Shown here: in pieces, positions 27,902 to 38,023 of the stretch | How positions within the stretch are numbered: the first letter of the stretch is position 1 | Layout of the letters: each line of letters starts with the position of its first letter | NCBI RefSeq assembly: GCF_014196765.1 | Contig: NZ_JACIEE010000003.1 | Location: 248,001-312,000, forward strand | Origin: Mycoplana azooxidifex | Lineage (GTDB): Bacteria; Pseudomonadota; Alphaproteobacteria; Rhizobiales; Rhizobiaceae | DNA length: 64,000 bases | Direction: 5' to 3' | Position numbers and translations under genes: made by a program | Notes under the pieces: model-generated | What the model was told of the DNA's origin: nothing | Seen by the model: only the letters and a program-made list of their open reading frames with translations | The model's database searches: none

Positions 27902-28017
27902 AGAGCCTTTAAAGCGCGTCGCGATCCTTCGGATTCGCTTTTGGCGTTTTAGGCCTTTGTTTTTAACGCTTGTCTTTATCCCGAAACCGGTTCCCACTTT
28001 CGGGAGACGTGCTCTAG
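27902..28017. repeat. Dispersed rhizobial intergenic repeat abutting argB
   Basis: Read on the minus strand, this begins CTAGAGCACGTCTCCCGAAA, continues through GTGGGAACCGGTTTCGGGAT and ends with GCGAATCCGAAGGATCGCGA. It combines the two blocks seen separately at 23891 and 39491. The argB stop codon TAG (28014-28016) is the TAG of this repeat. It occupies nearly all of the gap between the PEP-mutase-family gene and argB. Confidence 0.7.
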
Positions 28018-28931
28018 GGGACGATCAGCGTGCCGGCGCCGCGCTCGGTGAAGATCTCGAGCAGGACCGAATGGGCCGTCTTGCCGTTGAGGATGACGAC
28101 GCCCTGGACGCCGGCCTTGATGGCCTCGATGCAGGTCTCGACCTTGGGGATCATGCCGCCGGAGATCGTGCCGTCCTTGATCAGCGCGCGGGCTTCGGCG
28201 ACCGAGAGCTCCTTAATCAGTTCGCCCTGCTTGTTGAGGACGCCGGGAACATCGGTGAGGAACAGCAGGCGGGTGGCGTTCAGCGCACCGGCGATGGCGC
28301 CGGCGAAGGTATCGGCGTTGATGTTGTAGGTGTGGCCGTCGCGGCCGGGCGCCACCGGAGCGATGACCGGGATCATCTCGGACTTCGCCAGAAGATCGAT
28401 CAGGGTGCGGTCGACCTCGACCACCTCGCCGACGAAGCCGAGGTCGAGGATACGCTCGATATTGCTGTCCGGGTCGACCACGGTCTTCTTCGCCTTTTCG
28501 GCGAAGACCATGTTGCCGTCCTTGCCGCACAGCCCGATCGCCCATTCGCCGGTCTGGTTGATGAGGGCTACGATCTCCTTGTTGATCGAGCCGGCCAGCA
28601 CCATCTCGACGATCTCGACCGTCTTCTGGTCGGTGACGCGCAGGCCCCCTTCGAACTTCGATTCGATGCCCATCTTGGCGAGCATGGCGCCGATCTGCGG
28701 GCCGCCGCCATGGACGACGATCGGGTTGACGCCGGACTGCTTCAGAAGCGCGATGTCGCTTGCAAACGCCCTGCCCAGTTCCGCATTGCCCATGGCATGG
28801 CCGCCGTACTTCACGACGATGGTCTTGTTCTCGTAGCGCTGCATGTAGGGCAGCGCCTGCGTCAGCAGCCGCGCCTGCATTTCGCTGTCGGTCAGGGAAT
28901 TATCGGTCTGGGAGCCGTCGGGCTGGGACAT
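28014..28931 (-). CDS. argB: Acetylglutamate kinase
   Basis: Arginine pathway: phosphorylates N-acetylglutamate. The 305-residue amino-acid kinase has the N-terminal KYGGHAMG lysine and glycine block, HGGGPQIG, the acetylglutamate-contact region around [13 protein letters not shown] and [12 protein letters not shown] 28931 gives a slightly extended polar leader before the conserved [19 protein letters not shown] region. It is divergent from the ECF sigma gene. Confidence 0.96.
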   Translation of the reverse strand: MSQPDGSQTDNSLTDSEMQARLLTQALPYMQRYENKTIVVKYGGHAMGNAELGRAFASDIALLKQSGVNPIVVHGGGPQIGAMLAKMGIESKFEGGLRVTDQKTVEIVEMVLAGSINKEIVALINQTGEWAIGLCGKDGNMVFAEKAKKTVVDPDSNIERILDLGFVGEVVEVDRTLIDLLAKSEMIPVIAPVAPGRDGHTYNINADTFAGAIAGALNATRLLFLTDVPGVLNKQGELIKELSVAEARALIKDGTISGGMIPKVETCIEAIKAGVQGVVILNGKTAHSVLLEIFTERGAGTLIVP

Positions 28932-29097
28932 GGGGGCCTCGCAAATTTGTCGGCGCCTGTTTAACGCATGTCGCGTGACGATGGAATGACGAATGATGCG
29001 GGCGGGTCACTGTCCCTCCCCAAGCCTGCAATCGCCTGCTATCGTCCCGGCGAATTTGCCGGCACCCCTGCCCTGCCCGCCCGAAAGGCCGCCGCCT

Positions 29098-29637
29098 GTG
29101 CAAGACGACGAGATTTCCTACCTGATCGGCCGCATCTGCCTCAAGGATCGCCGGGCCTTCAAACGTCTCTATGACGCCACCAGCGCAAAGCTCTTTCCGA
29201 TCTGCCTGCGCATCCTCGGCAAGCGCGAGGACGCGGAGGACGCGTTGCAGGAGATCTACGTCAAGATCTGGCAGAAGGCTGACCGATTTGCGCCGGATGC
29301 GACGAGCCCGTCGGCCTGGCTGGCCGCGATCGCGCGCAATCACGCGATCGACCTGATCCGCGCGCGAAGACCAGTGGCAAGCGACATCGAGGAAGCATAT
29401 GATATCGCCGACGCGGCGCGCGACCCGGAGGAGGCGTCCATCCTGACATCGGAAGGCCGACGTATCGATGGCTGCATGGACCGGCTGGAGGCCGAGAAGG
29501 CTGCAGCGGTGCGGCTCGCCTATGTCGAGGGCCTGAGCTACGAGGAACTCGCCACCCGCTACGACGTGCCGCTCAATACGATGAAGACCTGGCTTCGCCG
29601 AAGCCTGCTGAAATTGAGAGAGTGCCTGGGATCATGA
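29098..29637 (+). CDS. ECF sigma factor (RpoE-like)
   Basis: A 179-residue extracytoplasmic-function sigma factor. Region 2 is visible in LYDATSAKLFPICLRIL and AEDALQEIYVKIW, and region 4 in LSYEELATRYDVPLNTMKTW. GTG 29098 is preferred because the domain begins right after it; an ATG at 28993 would add a Pro-rich leader. The stop overlaps the start of the anti-sigma gene (ATGA), a standard coupled pair. The cognate signal is not evident, and I found no convincing ECF promoter upstream. Confidence 0.88.
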   Translation: MQDDEISYLIGRICLKDRRAFKRLYDATSAKLFPICLRILGKREDAEDALQEIYVKIWQKADRFAPDATSPSAWLAAIARNHAIDLIRARRPVASDIEEAYDIADAARDPEEASILTSEGRRIDGCMDRLEAEKAAAVRLAYVEGLSYEELATRYDVPLNTMKTWLRRSLLKLRECLGS

Positions 29638-30356
29638 CATCGCCCGACCAGAACAGCAGAGATCCGCGCCGCGACGAAGTGATCGCAGGCGAATACGTTC
29701 TCGGTGTCCTGTCGGCCGAGGACCGCCGCAAGGTGGAGGTCCGGCTCCAGAGCGACCGGGCGTTCGCCGCCATGGTGAACCGGTGGGAAGAGAACCTGTC
29801 AGCGATCAACAACGAGCTGGAGACGATGTCGCCGCCGCCGCGCGTGTTCACGGCGGTCGAGCAGCGTCTCTTCGATGCGCCCCTCAAGGACACGTCCGGC
29901 GCTCGCGGCGGTATCTGGGCGTCGCTGGCATTCTGGCGTTCGGCGGCGTTTGCCGCCCTCGCGTTCTCCATGGCATTGCTGGCATTGGGGCCGGAAATCT
30001 TCGCGCCGCCGGCGCCGCCGCAAAAAATGATCGCCGAACTTTCCGGCTCGGACGGCCCGATCAGCCTCATGGCGCATTACGACGCGTCCAGGGGCATGCT
30101 CACCATGACACCGGCGGCAACGAAGCAGGACGGCGGGAAGTCGCTCGAACTGTGGCTGGTGGAGGATGGCAAGACGCCCGTTTCGCTCGGCGTGCTGTCG
30201 CAATCCGGAGACGGGACGCTGATGGTTCCCGAGCCGATGCGGCCGATGATGAACACCGGCGCCGTCCTTGCCGTCAGCGTCGAACCGCTGGGCGGCTCAC
30301 CGACCGGTTCGGCAACCGGGCCGGTGGTCGCCTCCGGCCGGGCGAGAAGCTTCTGA
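29634..30356 (+). CDS. Membrane anti-sigma factor (RskA type)
   Basis: A 240-residue partner of the upstream sigma factor. The cytoplasmic N-terminus (about 10-95, GEYVLGVLSAEDRRKVEVRL) is followed by a single transmembrane helix near residues 102-124 and an RskA-like periplasmic domain (SLELWLVEDGKTPVSLG). It lacks the HxxxCxxC zinc motif of redox-sensing ZAS anti-sigmas, so release by regulated proteolysis or ligand is more likely. Translationally coupled start ATG 29634. Confidence 0.88.
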   Translation: MTSPDQNSRDPRRDEVIAGEYVLGVLSAEDRRKVEVRLQSDRAFAAMVNRWEENLSAINNELETMSPPPRVFTAVEQRLFDAPLKDTSGARGGIWASLAFWRSAAFAALAFSMALLALGPEIFAPPAPPQKMIAELSGSDGPISLMAHYDASRGMLTMTPAATKQDGGKSLELWLVEDGKTPVSLGVLSQSGDGTLMVPEPMRPMMNTGAVLAVSVEPLGGSPTGSATGPVVASGRARSF

Positions 30357-30431
30357 ACGGCGCAGCATTGCGCAAGTGGCCGGAAGAGCAAGAGGCCGCC
30401 GACAGGGTGCAGCGGCCTCGAACCTGACTGG

Positions 30432-30971
30432 TCAGGCGGCGGGTGCCGCCGGAGCCGCTCCACTGACCCCCGAGAGAGCCTCCTGGAGCCTCTTCTCCTG
30501 TTCCGGAGAGAGCGATGTCTTGAGAACGCGGCCGCGCAGCCCCTGGAATTCGGCCAGCACCTTTTCGGGCTGTACCTTGCGCACGAGCACGAACAGGGCG
30601 GACGAGTTGTTCGGGATTGTCTCGCCCAGCGACTTGATGAAGTTGTCGTCGATGCCGTAGTCGCTCAACGATCCGGACAGCGCGCCGGCACCGGCGCCGA
30701 CGGCGCCGCCGATGGCAAAGCCTGCCAGCGGATTCAGGAACAGCAGCCCGACGAGGCCACCCCACAGCGCGCCCGATAGCAGGCCCGTGGAGGCGCCGAC
30801 GGCGGTCAGGTTGAGGCTCTGCTTCAGATGGACCTTTCCGGCCTCATCGCGAACGACGACGACGGCATCCTCGAGGTCGATCAGGTATTCCTTCTTCAGG
30901 CCCGCCAGCTTCACGAGGACCTTGTCGGCCTCGTCCGGCGTATCAAATCCCACTACGATCAAATCGGACAT
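30432..30971 (-). CDS. DUF1269 family protein
   Basis: A 179-residue protein beginning MSDLIVVGFDTPDEADKVL. A central glycine-rich hydrophobic hairpin (about residues 58-108, GGLVGLLFLNPLAGFAIGG) and an Ala/Pro-rich tail follow. This is the DUF1269 architecture, often linked to membrane stress. An upstream open extension to 31106 is not protein-like. It converges on the anti-sigma gene; an 8-bp hairpin at 30392-30419 lies between them, without a T-run. Confidence 0.85.
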   Translation of the reverse strand: MSDLIVVGFDTPDEADKVLVKLAGLKKEYLIDLEDAVVVVRDEAGKVHLKQSLNLTAVGASTGLLSGALWGGLVGLLFLNPLAGFAIGGAVGAGAGALSGSLSDYGIDDNFIKSLGETIPNNSSALFVLVRKVQPEKVLAEFQGLRGRVLKTSLSPEQEKRLQEALSGVSGAAPAAPAA

Positions 30972-31188
30972 CAATATCTCCCTCTTGAATTCGCATCGGC
31001 GGACGCCGATCGCGGTGAACGCCCGCAAAGCCCCTTTGAGCCCCGATCGATTTTCGAGGAGGCCCTTTGCGCACGCCAGTCGTACATCGTCCCTCACGCG
31101 CCGCACAAGACGCGCGATGCACTACGACATAGGGCACGTTCGGTGACGGGCCAGTGACGCGGATCAACAGTTTCGTAAGTTTGCTTCC

Positions 31189-31842
31189 TCAGTGGGCGAT
31201 CGTCATCTCGATCGCGTCCCGCAGCGTATCGAGGCCACGGCCCTTCTCCGAGGAGGTCGAGAGTATCTCCGGATAGGCTGCCGGCCGCTTGCGGACCTTT
31301 TCGGCCGTCTCGGCGACGAGCCTCGGCACCCCCGCCTCCTTGATCTTGTCCGTCTTGGTCAGGACGATCTGGTAGGAGACGGCGGCCTTGTCCAGCAGGT
31401 CGAAGACGTCCTCGTCGTTCTTCTTGATACCGTGGCGGCTGTCGATCAGCACGTAGACGCGCTTCAGCGTGGAGCGACCGCGCAGGTAGTCGAAGACGAG
31501 CCTCGTCCAGGCGTCGACCTGTTCCTTCGGCGCCTGCGCGTAGCCGTAGCCGGGCATGTCGACCAGCGCCATCGGCGGCAGGTCTCCCTCGGCGCCGGAA
31601 TAGCCATCGGGCACGAAATAGTTCAGTTCCTGGGTGCGGCCGGGCGTGTTGGACGTGCGCGCCAGACCCTTGTGGCCGACGAGCGCATTGATCAGCGAGG
31701 ACTTGCCGACGTTCGAGCGGCCGGCGAAGGCGACCTCCGGCGGACCTTCCGGCGGCAGGAACTTCATCGCCGGAACGCCGCGGATGAAGATCCACGGCCG
31801 CCCGAAGAGCGGCTTGTCATCGCCGGATTTTGTCGCTGTCAT
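31189..31842 (-). CDS. engB: Ribosome biogenesis GTPase EngB (YihA/YsxC)
   Basis: Essential GTPase for large-subunit assembly. The 217-residue product has G1 GRSNVGKS, a G2 Thr in SNTPGRTQ, G3 DMPGYGYA and G4 TKTDK, with SSEKGRG as the G5-like block. ATG 31842 was chosen because the next in-frame Met (31905) lies inside the EamA gene end. It belongs to the conserved argB/yidC/rnpA/rpmH neighbourhood. Confidence 0.95.
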   Translation of the reverse strand: MTATKSGDDKPLFGRPWIFIRGVPAMKFLPPEGPPEVAFAGRSNVGKSSLINALVGHKGLARTSNTPGRTQELNYFVPDGYSGAEGDLPPMALVDMPGYGYAQAPKEQVDAWTRLVFDYLRGRSTLKRVYVLIDSRHGIKKNDEDVFDLLDKAAVSYQIVLTKTDKIKEAGVPRLVAETAEKVRKRPAAYPEILSTSSEKGRGLDTLRDAIEMTIAH

Positions 31843-31894
31843 CGTCTGGCCTTCCCGAGCTTTTCGCCCGGCTTCACGGTTTTGCCCCGCAATG

Positions 31895-32818
31895 TCAAGC
31901 GACAAGCGCGCCTCGCCGCTGGCGCCACATCTCGCGGCCGAGGTAGCAAAGGAGCGCCGCCAGCACGATCGCGCCGCCCGTCACGGTGCGCCCGCCCGGC
32001 ACCTCGCCGTGGAAGAGCGCCACCCAGAGCGGCGCCAGCACTGTCTCGGCCGTGCCCAGAAGCGCTGCAAGCGCCGAAGGGACCAGCCGCGCGCCGGTGA
32101 CGAACAAGGCGAGGCCGAGGCCGAAGTTGAGGGAGCCGAAGACGACGAGGATGCCGAGTTCCGACGCGGAGACGACGAACCCTGCGGCCTGCGAGGCGGC
32201 GACGACACCGGCGATCGCCGTTCCGGTGAAAACGGCCGGCGTCATCCGGACATGGGAGAAGCGCCGGGTGATGACGGTGGCGGTGGCGAAGGAAAACGCG
32301 ATCAGCAGCGCCAGCGCGTCGCCGATCGGCGAGAGGCGGCCGGTGATCGAGCCGGAGACCATGATCCCGACGCCGAAGATGACGGCCGCGATCGCGACCC
32401 AGGTGGCGGCGGCGATACGCTCGCCGAACAGGACGCGGCACATGAGGGCGGCGATCAGGGGAACGCTCGCCTGGATGAGAACCACATTCGCCACCGTGGT
32501 GTAGGCCAGCGCCAGGATGAACGAGGTCGATGCCGTGGCAAAGCAGAGGCCGACCGCGAGGCCCGGCAGGCCCATGCCGGAGAAGAGCGCCTTCGTGCCG
32601 CGCACACCGTCCCGCAGCAGCATGAAGAGAAGGAGGAAGAGCGCGGCGAACAGCGATCGCCAGAAGATGACGGTCCAGCCGTCGTCGATGTCGAGGAACC
32701 GCGCGAGCGTGCCGCCGAAACTCCAGACGATCGCGGCGGCGAGCACCAGCGTCGCGCCATAGCCCTGGCCGCGGGCATCGGCAATGGCGGAGGATGCTGA
32801 AACCTCGGAAGTGGACAT
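31895..32818 (-). CDS. EamA/DMT-family transporter
   Basis: A 307-residue polytopic protein with ten probable transmembrane helices and two EamA repeats. The first half ends with [18 protein letters not shown], and the second half has [20 protein letters not shown] and the family RxxP-type helix pair. Substrate unknown. It lies between engB and yidC, which are adjacent in many rhizobia, so it may be a later insertion. ATG 32818 begins MSTSEVSAS; an upstream extension is Arg/Pro-rich and unlikely. Confidence 0.87.
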   Translation of the reverse strand: MSTSEVSASSAIADARGQGYGATLVLAAAIVWSFGGTLARFLDIDDGWTVIFWRSLFAALFLLLFMLLRDGVRGTKALFSGMGLPGLAVGLCFATASTSFILALAYTTVANVVLIQASVPLIAALMCRVLFGERIAAATWVAIAAVIFGVGIMVSGSITGRLSPIGDALALLIAFSFATATVITRRFSHVRMTPAVFTGTAIAGVVAASQAAGFVVSASELGILVVFGSLNFGLGLALFVTGARLVPSALAALLGTAETVLAPLWVALFHGEVPGGRTVTGGAIVLAALLCYLGREMWRQRRGALVA

Positions 32819-32930
32819 GATCGTGCTCGCAGGGATGGACGTGCGGATACTGGCAGGCCGCCGGCCAGGAGGCGCACGCGGCAACGACGCGGGAACGTCG
32901 CAACCGGCACAGGCCCGACACTGAAACGAA

Positions 32931-32954
32931 GAAGCCCCGGCGAACCGGGGCTTC
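32931..32954 (-). terminator. Rho-independent terminator of the rpmH-rnpA-yidC operon
   Basis: A perfect 10-bp GC stem (GAAGCCCCGG/CCGGGGCTTC) with a CGAA loop lies 22 bp past the yidC stop. On the minus strand it is followed by TTCGTTTC. Confidence 0.8.
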
Positions 32955-32975
32955 CAGAAGTATTGGCGGGACCGG

Positions 32976-34763
32976 CTATTTCGCCGGATCCGGTTTCTTG
33001 CCGAAGAGCCCCTTCAGATTGTCGAACAGCTCCACCTTGACGCCGTGGCGCTTCATGATGATCGCCTGCTGGATGATCGAAAGCGTGTTGTTCCAGGCCC
33101 AATAGATGACGAGGCCGGCCGGGAAGCTCGCCAGCATGAAGGTGAAGACGACCGGCATCCAGGTGAAGATCATCGCCTGGGTAGGATCGGGCGGCGTCGG
33201 GTTCAGGCGCATCTGCAGGAACATGGTGACGCCCATGATCAGCGGCCAGACGCCGATCAAAAGCATATGCGGCACCTCGAACGGCAGCAGGCCGAACAGG
33301 TTGAACAGCGAGGTCGGATCAGGCGCCGACAGGTCCTGGATCCAGCCGAAGAACGGCGCATGGCGCATCTCGATGGTGATGTAGATGACCTTGTAGAGCG
33401 CGAAGAAGACCGGGATCTGCAACAGGATCGGCCAGCAGCCCGCCAAGGGGTTAATCTTCTCCTCCTTGTAGAGCGCCATCATCGCCTGCTGCAGGCCCAT
33501 CTTGTCGTCGCCGAACTTGGCCTTCAGTTCCTCCATCTTCGGCTGAAGCCGCTTCATGTTCGCCATGGAGGCGTACTGCTTGCTGGCGAGCGGGAAGAAC
33601 ACGCCCTTGACGACGATCGTGGTGATCAGGATGGCCACGCCGAAATTGCCGAAGTAGCGGAAGAAGAAGTCCAGCATCTGGAACATCGGCTTGGTGAAGA
33701 ACCAGAACCAGCCCCAGTCAATCATCAGGTCGAAGCGCGGGATGGAAAGGGACGTCTTGTAGCCGTCGATGACCGGCACTTCCTTGGCGCCGCCGAACAG
33801 CATGTTCTTGACCTCACCCTTCTGCCCCGGCGCGATCGTGATCGCATCCTGGCGGAAGTCGGCCTGGAAGCGCGGACGCCCGTCGGTGAAGTGCGAGAAG
33901 CGGGTCTCGTAGGGAACGGTCTGCGGCGGCACCAGCGCGGTCGCCCAGTACTTGTCGGTGATGCCGAGCCAGCCGCTGGTGGCCCTGCCGGGCGCGATCG
34001 TGGTGTCGTCCTCGGCGGCGGAATACTTCACCTCGTGCAGGCCGAGTTCACCGAGATAGCCGATGAAACCCTCATGCAGGACGTAGACGCTGGGTGTCGT
34101 CGGCTTGGTGAAACGCGTGACGCGGCCATAGCTGGAGAGCGACAGGGGCGCGCCCGTGGTGTTCTCGATCTGGTCGGTGACCTGGAACATGTAGTGCTCG
34201 TCCACGGAGATCGTGCGGACGAAGCGGATGCCCTTGTCGTTGGTGTAGCTCAGGGTGACCGGGGTGGTGGTGGTGAGTTTGCCGGTGCCCTCCTGCGTCC
34301 AGACCGTCTGCGGGCCGGGAACCTGGCCGGTGGTCTCGTTGCCGACATAGGCGACCTCGGCGAAGTAGCCATGCTCGGTATCGGCCGGGCTGAGAAGCGT
34401 GATGATCGGGCTCGAGCGATCGACCGTCTCGTGGTACTCGCGCAGCTTCAGGTCGTCGAAGCGCGCGCCGGTGAGGTTGATGGAGCCGAGCAGCGAACCG
34501 GTCTCGATCTGGATGCGCGCGCTCTGGACCGGCGCTGCCTGTCCGCTTTCCGTGGCGGCACCGGGAACGGCGCCGGCTGCGGGCGTCGATGCCGCGGTCG
34601 TTGCCTGCGGGGTCACCGGATTGTCCTTGTCCAGTTCCGCCTGAATCTCGGCGACCGAGCGTTCGTGCTCGATCTTCGGATTGACGTAGAGGAACTGCCA
34701 GGCGATCAGGATCAGCACCGACAGCGCAATCGCCACGAAATAATTGCGGTTGTTTTCCATCAT
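32976..34763 (-). CDS. yidC: Membrane protein insertase YidC
   Basis: Inserts and folds inner-membrane proteins, alone or with SecYEG. The 595-residue product has an N-terminal transmembrane anchor (about 8-26), a large periplasmic beta domain (about 90-340) and the conserved Oxa1 core in the C-terminal third. The core is visible as [32 protein letters not shown] and [13 protein letters not shown]. Starts at either of two adjacent Mets. Its start overlaps the rnpA stop by four bases. Confidence 0.97.
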   Translation of the reverse strand: MMENNRNYFVAIALSVLILIAWQFLYVNPKIEHERSVAEIQAELDKDNPVTPQATTAASTPAAGAVPGAATESGQAAPVQSARIQIETGSLLGSINLTGARFDDLKLREYHETVDRSSPIITLLSPADTEHGYFAEVAYVGNETTGQVPGPQTVWTQEGTGKLTTTTPVTLSYTNDKGIRFVRTISVDEHYMFQVTDQIENTTGAPLSLSSYGRVTRFTKPTTPSVYVLHEGFIGYLGELGLHEVKYSAAEDDTTIAPGRATSGWLGITDKYWATALVPPQTVPYETRFSHFTDGRPRFQADFRQDAITIAPGQKGEVKNMLFGGAKEVPVIDGYKTSLSIPRFDLMIDWGWFWFFTKPMFQMLDFFFRYFGNFGVAILITTIVVKGVFFPLASKQYASMANMKRLQPKMEELKAKFGDDKMGLQQAMMALYKEEKINPLAGCWPILLQIPVFFALYKVIYITIEMRHAPFFGWIQDLSAPDPTSLFNLFGLLPFEVPHMLLIGVWPLIMGVTMFLQMRLNPTPPDPTQAMIFTWMPVVFTFMLASFPAGLVIYWAWNNTLSIIQQAIIMKRHGVKVELFDNLKGLFGKKPDPAK

Positions 34764-35149
34764 TCTTTCCCGGGGCCGGAGGGAGCCGGCCTCTTGTGTT
34801 TCTGCCTGTTGCTGATGCGCTCGCGAAGGCGGTCCTGGAGTTCCGCAAAGCCCGCATGGAGAATGTCGCGCCTGGCGACGATGACATAGTCGTGTCCGGG
34901 CGCCATTGCAAACCCGGCGGAAAGGCGCACCGCCTCTTTCAGGCGCCGGCGCATCCGGTTCCGTTCGACGGCGTTGCCGTGCTTCTTGGTGACGGTGAAA
35001 CCGACGCGCGGGGGAGCGTCCGGCTCTTGCCGGTCGCGCATCTCCAGGAGAAACAGCGGCCCTTTGCGCTTTTCTCCCTCCCGCACATAAAGAAACTGCG
35101 GGCGGCTTTTCAGCCGTCCGACAGTCATTTTTTCGTCATCTTTGGTCAT
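34760..35149 (-). CDS. rnpA: Ribonuclease P protein component
   Basis: Protein cofactor of RNase P. The 129-residue product has the signature [13 protein letters not shown] and the preceding [15 protein letters not shown]. The start may be the Met at 35149 or the internal Met at 35128 (MTVGRLKSR), which resembles homologues better. It lies 32 bp after rpmH, with yidC overlapping downstream. Confidence 0.95.
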   Translation of the reverse strand: MTKDDEKMTVGRLKSRPQFLYVREGEKRKGPLFLLEMRDRQEPDAPPRVGFTVTKKHGNAVERNRMRRRLKEAVRLSAGFAMAPGHDYVIVARRDILHAGFAELQDRLRERISNRQKHKRPAPSGPGKE

Positions 35150-35181
35150 TGCCCGGCTCTCGCTTCGGGCAAGCGCGGCCT

Positions 35182-35319
35182 TTAGGCCGAAAGACGCTTG
35201 CGACCGCGTGCACGGCGAGCGGAAAGAACCGCGCGACCGCCCTTGGTGGCCATACGGGCACGGAAGCCGTGACGACGCTTGCGAACAAGCTTGGAAGGTT
35301 GAAAGGTACGCTTCGACAT
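35182..35319 (-). CDS. rpmH: 50S ribosomal protein L34
   Basis: A 45-residue very basic protein, read by eye on the minus strand. It begins [20 protein letters not shown], contains [13 protein letters not shown] and ends KRLSA, the unmistakable L34 sequence. The start is at 35319 and the TAA stop at 35182-35184. First gene of rpmH-rnpA-yidC. Confidence 0.97.
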   Translation of the reverse strand: MSKRTFQPSKLVRKRRHGFRARMATKGGRAVLSARRARGRKRLSA

Positions 35320-35734
35320 TTATTGTAACACCGCGGTGTGCGGCCCTTCTTGGGTTTGCGTTTAAGCAAGGAGCGTTACGTTTGCGGACGCATTCGCCGT
35401 CGCCGAAGTGACAGCCCGCCCGGACGTGCGCGGCTTATAAGGGGAAAGGCCGGGAAAAGTCAATTCCGGGCTGAAAAACCGCACCCCAGGCCGAAATGAT
35501 TAACACAACGCGGCCATTTCTTGTCTTCTCTGCGGCAGACGCCACCGCCTGCCTCACGTAACGTAAGGCGAAGCCGCTGTTTTTCTTGACGAATATCAAG
35601 CGGCAAATGCGGCGCCACCGCCCCAATATTAGCTTTCGTTATAATTCTCATTAACTTTTAAAGAGTAAAACGCAGGGAGTACACGGTGCGGCCTGCCGCT
35701 GCATTCGTTCGACAGTGGCAACGGAGGACCGGTC
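35320..35734. other. 415-bp intergenic region between rpmH and the chemoreceptor gene
   Basis: Holds the rpmH promoter region on one side and the chemoreceptor promoter on the other. The right half becomes AT-rich, with a TATAAT at 35638-35643 that could be a -10 box for the chemoreceptor, although a good -35 is lacking. No DnaA-box cluster, RNA gene or protein-like frame was found. Confidence 0.5.
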
Positions 35735-37732
35735 ATGAAGATACGTGCAAAGATCTACCTTATCGTCGGCCTGATGGGGATGTTGTCGATCCTCATCGGC
35801 GCGATGGCGCTGGGGGTCGTCCATCAATACGACCAGAAGCTTCGCGAATTCGAGACCGCCGCCGATCGCGCCTTCCTCGGAGAACACCTCAACCGGCAGG
35901 TCACCGCCGTGGTGATGGAAGCCCGCGGCATCTACGCCTCGACCACGACCGAGCAGGCCGGGAAATTCGCCGACGGCATCCGCAAGGAACTCGACGGGAT
36001 CGACGAGACCCTGACCAGCTGGCGTCCGAAGGTTCCCGCCGACCAGATCGCCGGCTTCGATGCCGTCGTCGCCCGCGCGGCCGAGTTCCGCATGTTCCGC
36101 ACGGAGACGGCCCGCCTGGGCACCCAGGTCTCGCCGCAGGCCGCCAACGAACAGGGCAACAACGATGGCAACCGCGCCAACCGCAAGGCCTTCCAGCAGG
36201 AGATCGACGCCGTCATCAAGACCGACCGCGAAGACCTGAACGCGATCAAGGCGGATATCTCCGATTTCAAGATGATGATGCTGACGGTAGTGCTGGCCAC
36301 AGTCGTGATCGGCCTTGCAGCCGGCGGCGGCGCAGCCTTCTACGTGGCGACAAACCAGATCAGCCGGCCGATCCAGAACGTCACTGCGACGATGAAGCAG
36401 CTCGCAGGCGGCGACCTTTCGACGGACGTGCCCTATGCCGGCCGCAAGGACGAGATCGGCGAGATGGCCGCAGCCGTCTCCGTGTTCCGCCAGAACGCCA
36501 TCGAGGTTCGCGACCTGAACGCACAGGAACAGGTACTGCGCGAGAAGAGCGCCGACCTGCAGTCCTCGATTGCCACCGTCGTGCATGCCGCCGCCGCAGG
36601 CGACTTCAAGCAGCGCATCGATAAGGACTACGGCAACGACGACCTCAACCGCTTCGCGGCCAGCGTCAACGAGCTCGTCAGCAGCGTCGACACCGGCATC
36701 AACGAAACGCGCCGCGTGATCGCAGCGCTGGCAGACGGCGACCTCACCAACTCGATGAACGGCTCCTTCCAGGGCGCGTTCGCCGAACTGCAGACCAACG
36801 TCAACAATACGCTGTCGACGCTGCAGAAGGCGATGCGCGAGGTCAGGGCCTCCACCGACTCGATCAACGCCAACTCCGGCGAGCTGCGCACCGCATCCGA
36901 CGACCTCTCCAAGCGCACCGAACAGCAGGCCGCAGCGCTCGAAGAGACGTCCGCTGCCCTGGAAGAGATCACTGCCGCCGTCAAGAACTCGACCGATCGG
37001 GCCCAGGAAGCCACCGTGATGGTGGGCGAGGCGACCCAGAGCGCCAAGCAGTCCGGCGAGGTCGTGCGCAACGCGGTCGACGCCATGGGCCGCATCGAGC
37101 AGGCATCCAACGAGATCACGCAGATCATCAACGTGATCGACGAGATCGCCTTCCAGACCAACCTGCTGGCGCTGAACGCCGGCGTCGAGGCAGCGCGTGC
37201 AGGCGATGCGGGCAAGGGCTTTGCCGTCGTCGCCCAGGAAGTGCGCGAGCTGGCCCAGCGCGCGGCAAGTGCTGCCAAGGACATCAAGGGGCTCATCAAC
37301 AAGTCGAGCGAGGAAGTCGCGACCGGCGTCCGCTACGTCCAGGCCACCGGCACGTCGCTGGCCGACATCGAACACCGCGTGCTGAAGATCAACGACCACA
37401 TCCACTCGATCGCGACCGCAGCCCGCGAGCAGGCCACCGGCCTGCAGGAAGTCTCGACCGCCGTCAACCAGATGGACCAGGTGACGCAGCACAACGCCGC
37501 GATGGTGGAGGAGAGCTCTGCCGCGACCCACAAGCTGAAGGCCGAAGCCGACAGCCTGGCGAGCCTGGTATCGCGTTTCCGCACCGGCGAGGGCCATGTC
37601 GCCGCTGCCCAGGCGGCCCATCGCCCGGTCGAATCGCCTGCACGGCGGATCATCGGCAATGTGGCCCGCGCCTTTACCAGCCGCGGCAACACAGCCGTCG
37701 CCGCCAGCCCGGAAGGCTGGGAAGAGTTCTGA
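35735..37732 (+). CDS. Methyl-accepting chemotaxis protein
   Basis: A 665-residue transmembrane chemoreceptor. Transmembrane helices lie at about 8-28 and 184-204, with a small helical periplasmic sensor between. Two HAMP-like segments follow (about 206-260 and 285-345), then the signalling coiled coil (about 380-615) with the conserved hairpin tip DEIAFQTNLLALNAGVEAAR split at 469-488. The last five residues, GWEEF, resemble the xWxxF pentapeptide that tethers CheR. A GGAGG ribosome binding site precedes the ATG. Ligand unknown; no che genes are nearby. Confidence 0.93.
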   Translation: MKIRAKIYLIVGLMGMLSILIGAMALGVVHQYDQKLREFETAADRAFLGEHLNRQVTAVVMEARGIYASTTTEQAGKFADGIRKELDGIDETLTSWRPKVPADQIAGFDAVVARAAEFRMFRTETARLGTQVSPQAANEQGNNDGNRANRKAFQQEIDAVIKTDREDLNAIKADISDFKMMMLTVVLATVVIGLAAGGGAAFYVATNQISRPIQNVTATMKQLAGGDLSTDVPYAGRKDEIGEMAAAVSVFRQNAIEVRDLNAQEQVLREKSADLQSSIATVVHAAAAGDFKQRIDKDYGNDDLNRFAASVNELVSSVDTGINETRRVIAALADGDLTNSMNGSFQGAFAELQTNVNNTLSTLQKAMREVRASTDSINANSGELRTASDDLSKRTEQQAAALEETSAALEEITAAVKNSTDRAQEATVMVGEATQSAKQSGEVVRNAVDAMGRIEQASNEITQIINVIDEIAFQTNLLALNAGVEAARAGDAGKGFAVVAQEVRELAQRAASAAKDIKGLINKSSEEVATGVRYVQATGTSLADIEHRVLKINDHIHSIATAAREQATGLQEVSTAVNQMDQVTQHNAAMVEESSAATHKLKAEADSLASLVSRFRTGEGHVAAAQAAHRPVESPARRIIGNVARAFTSRGNTAVAASPEGWEEF

Positions 37733-37761
37733 TCCCAGCCAGGATCGGGCACAGACGCCTG

Positions 37762-37793
37762 AAGGTGGCGGATCGCTTTCCGCCACCTTTTTT
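37762..37793 (+). terminator. Rho-independent terminator after the chemoreceptor gene
   Basis: An 11-bp perfect stem (AAGGTGGCGGA/TCCGCCACCTT) with a 6-nt loop is followed by a run of six T, 30 bp after the stop codon. Confidence 0.88.
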
Positions 37794-38023
37794 GTTGCCC
37801 GGCGATGCGGCGGCACCAGATCCTGAGCCTTCGTCCATTGGACAGGCAAGCCATATCCGCTATGATTGCGATCACACGATGCGCGGGCGCGACCTTTCGG
37901 CAGGGGCCCGCCATCGGCAGACGCGACGACCAGTGAACCTGGACGTGGCGAGGCCACTCGAAGGACTTGAAGAATTCTGTGCTGAAATGCCGCCATGACC
38001 CGCGAGACGGCCGGGAGTTCGCG

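Noticed and set aside
28932-29097. Promoter for the ECF sigma factor or RpoE2 (GGAAC-N-CGTT type)
   Set aside because: No good match to either box at sensible spacing was found in this gap, nor upstream of the DUF1269 gene.
35320-35734. Possible replication origin near rpmH
   Set aside because: No dnaA or dnaN gene and no cluster of DnaA boxes; rpmH-rnpA-yidC is not at the origin in rhizobia.
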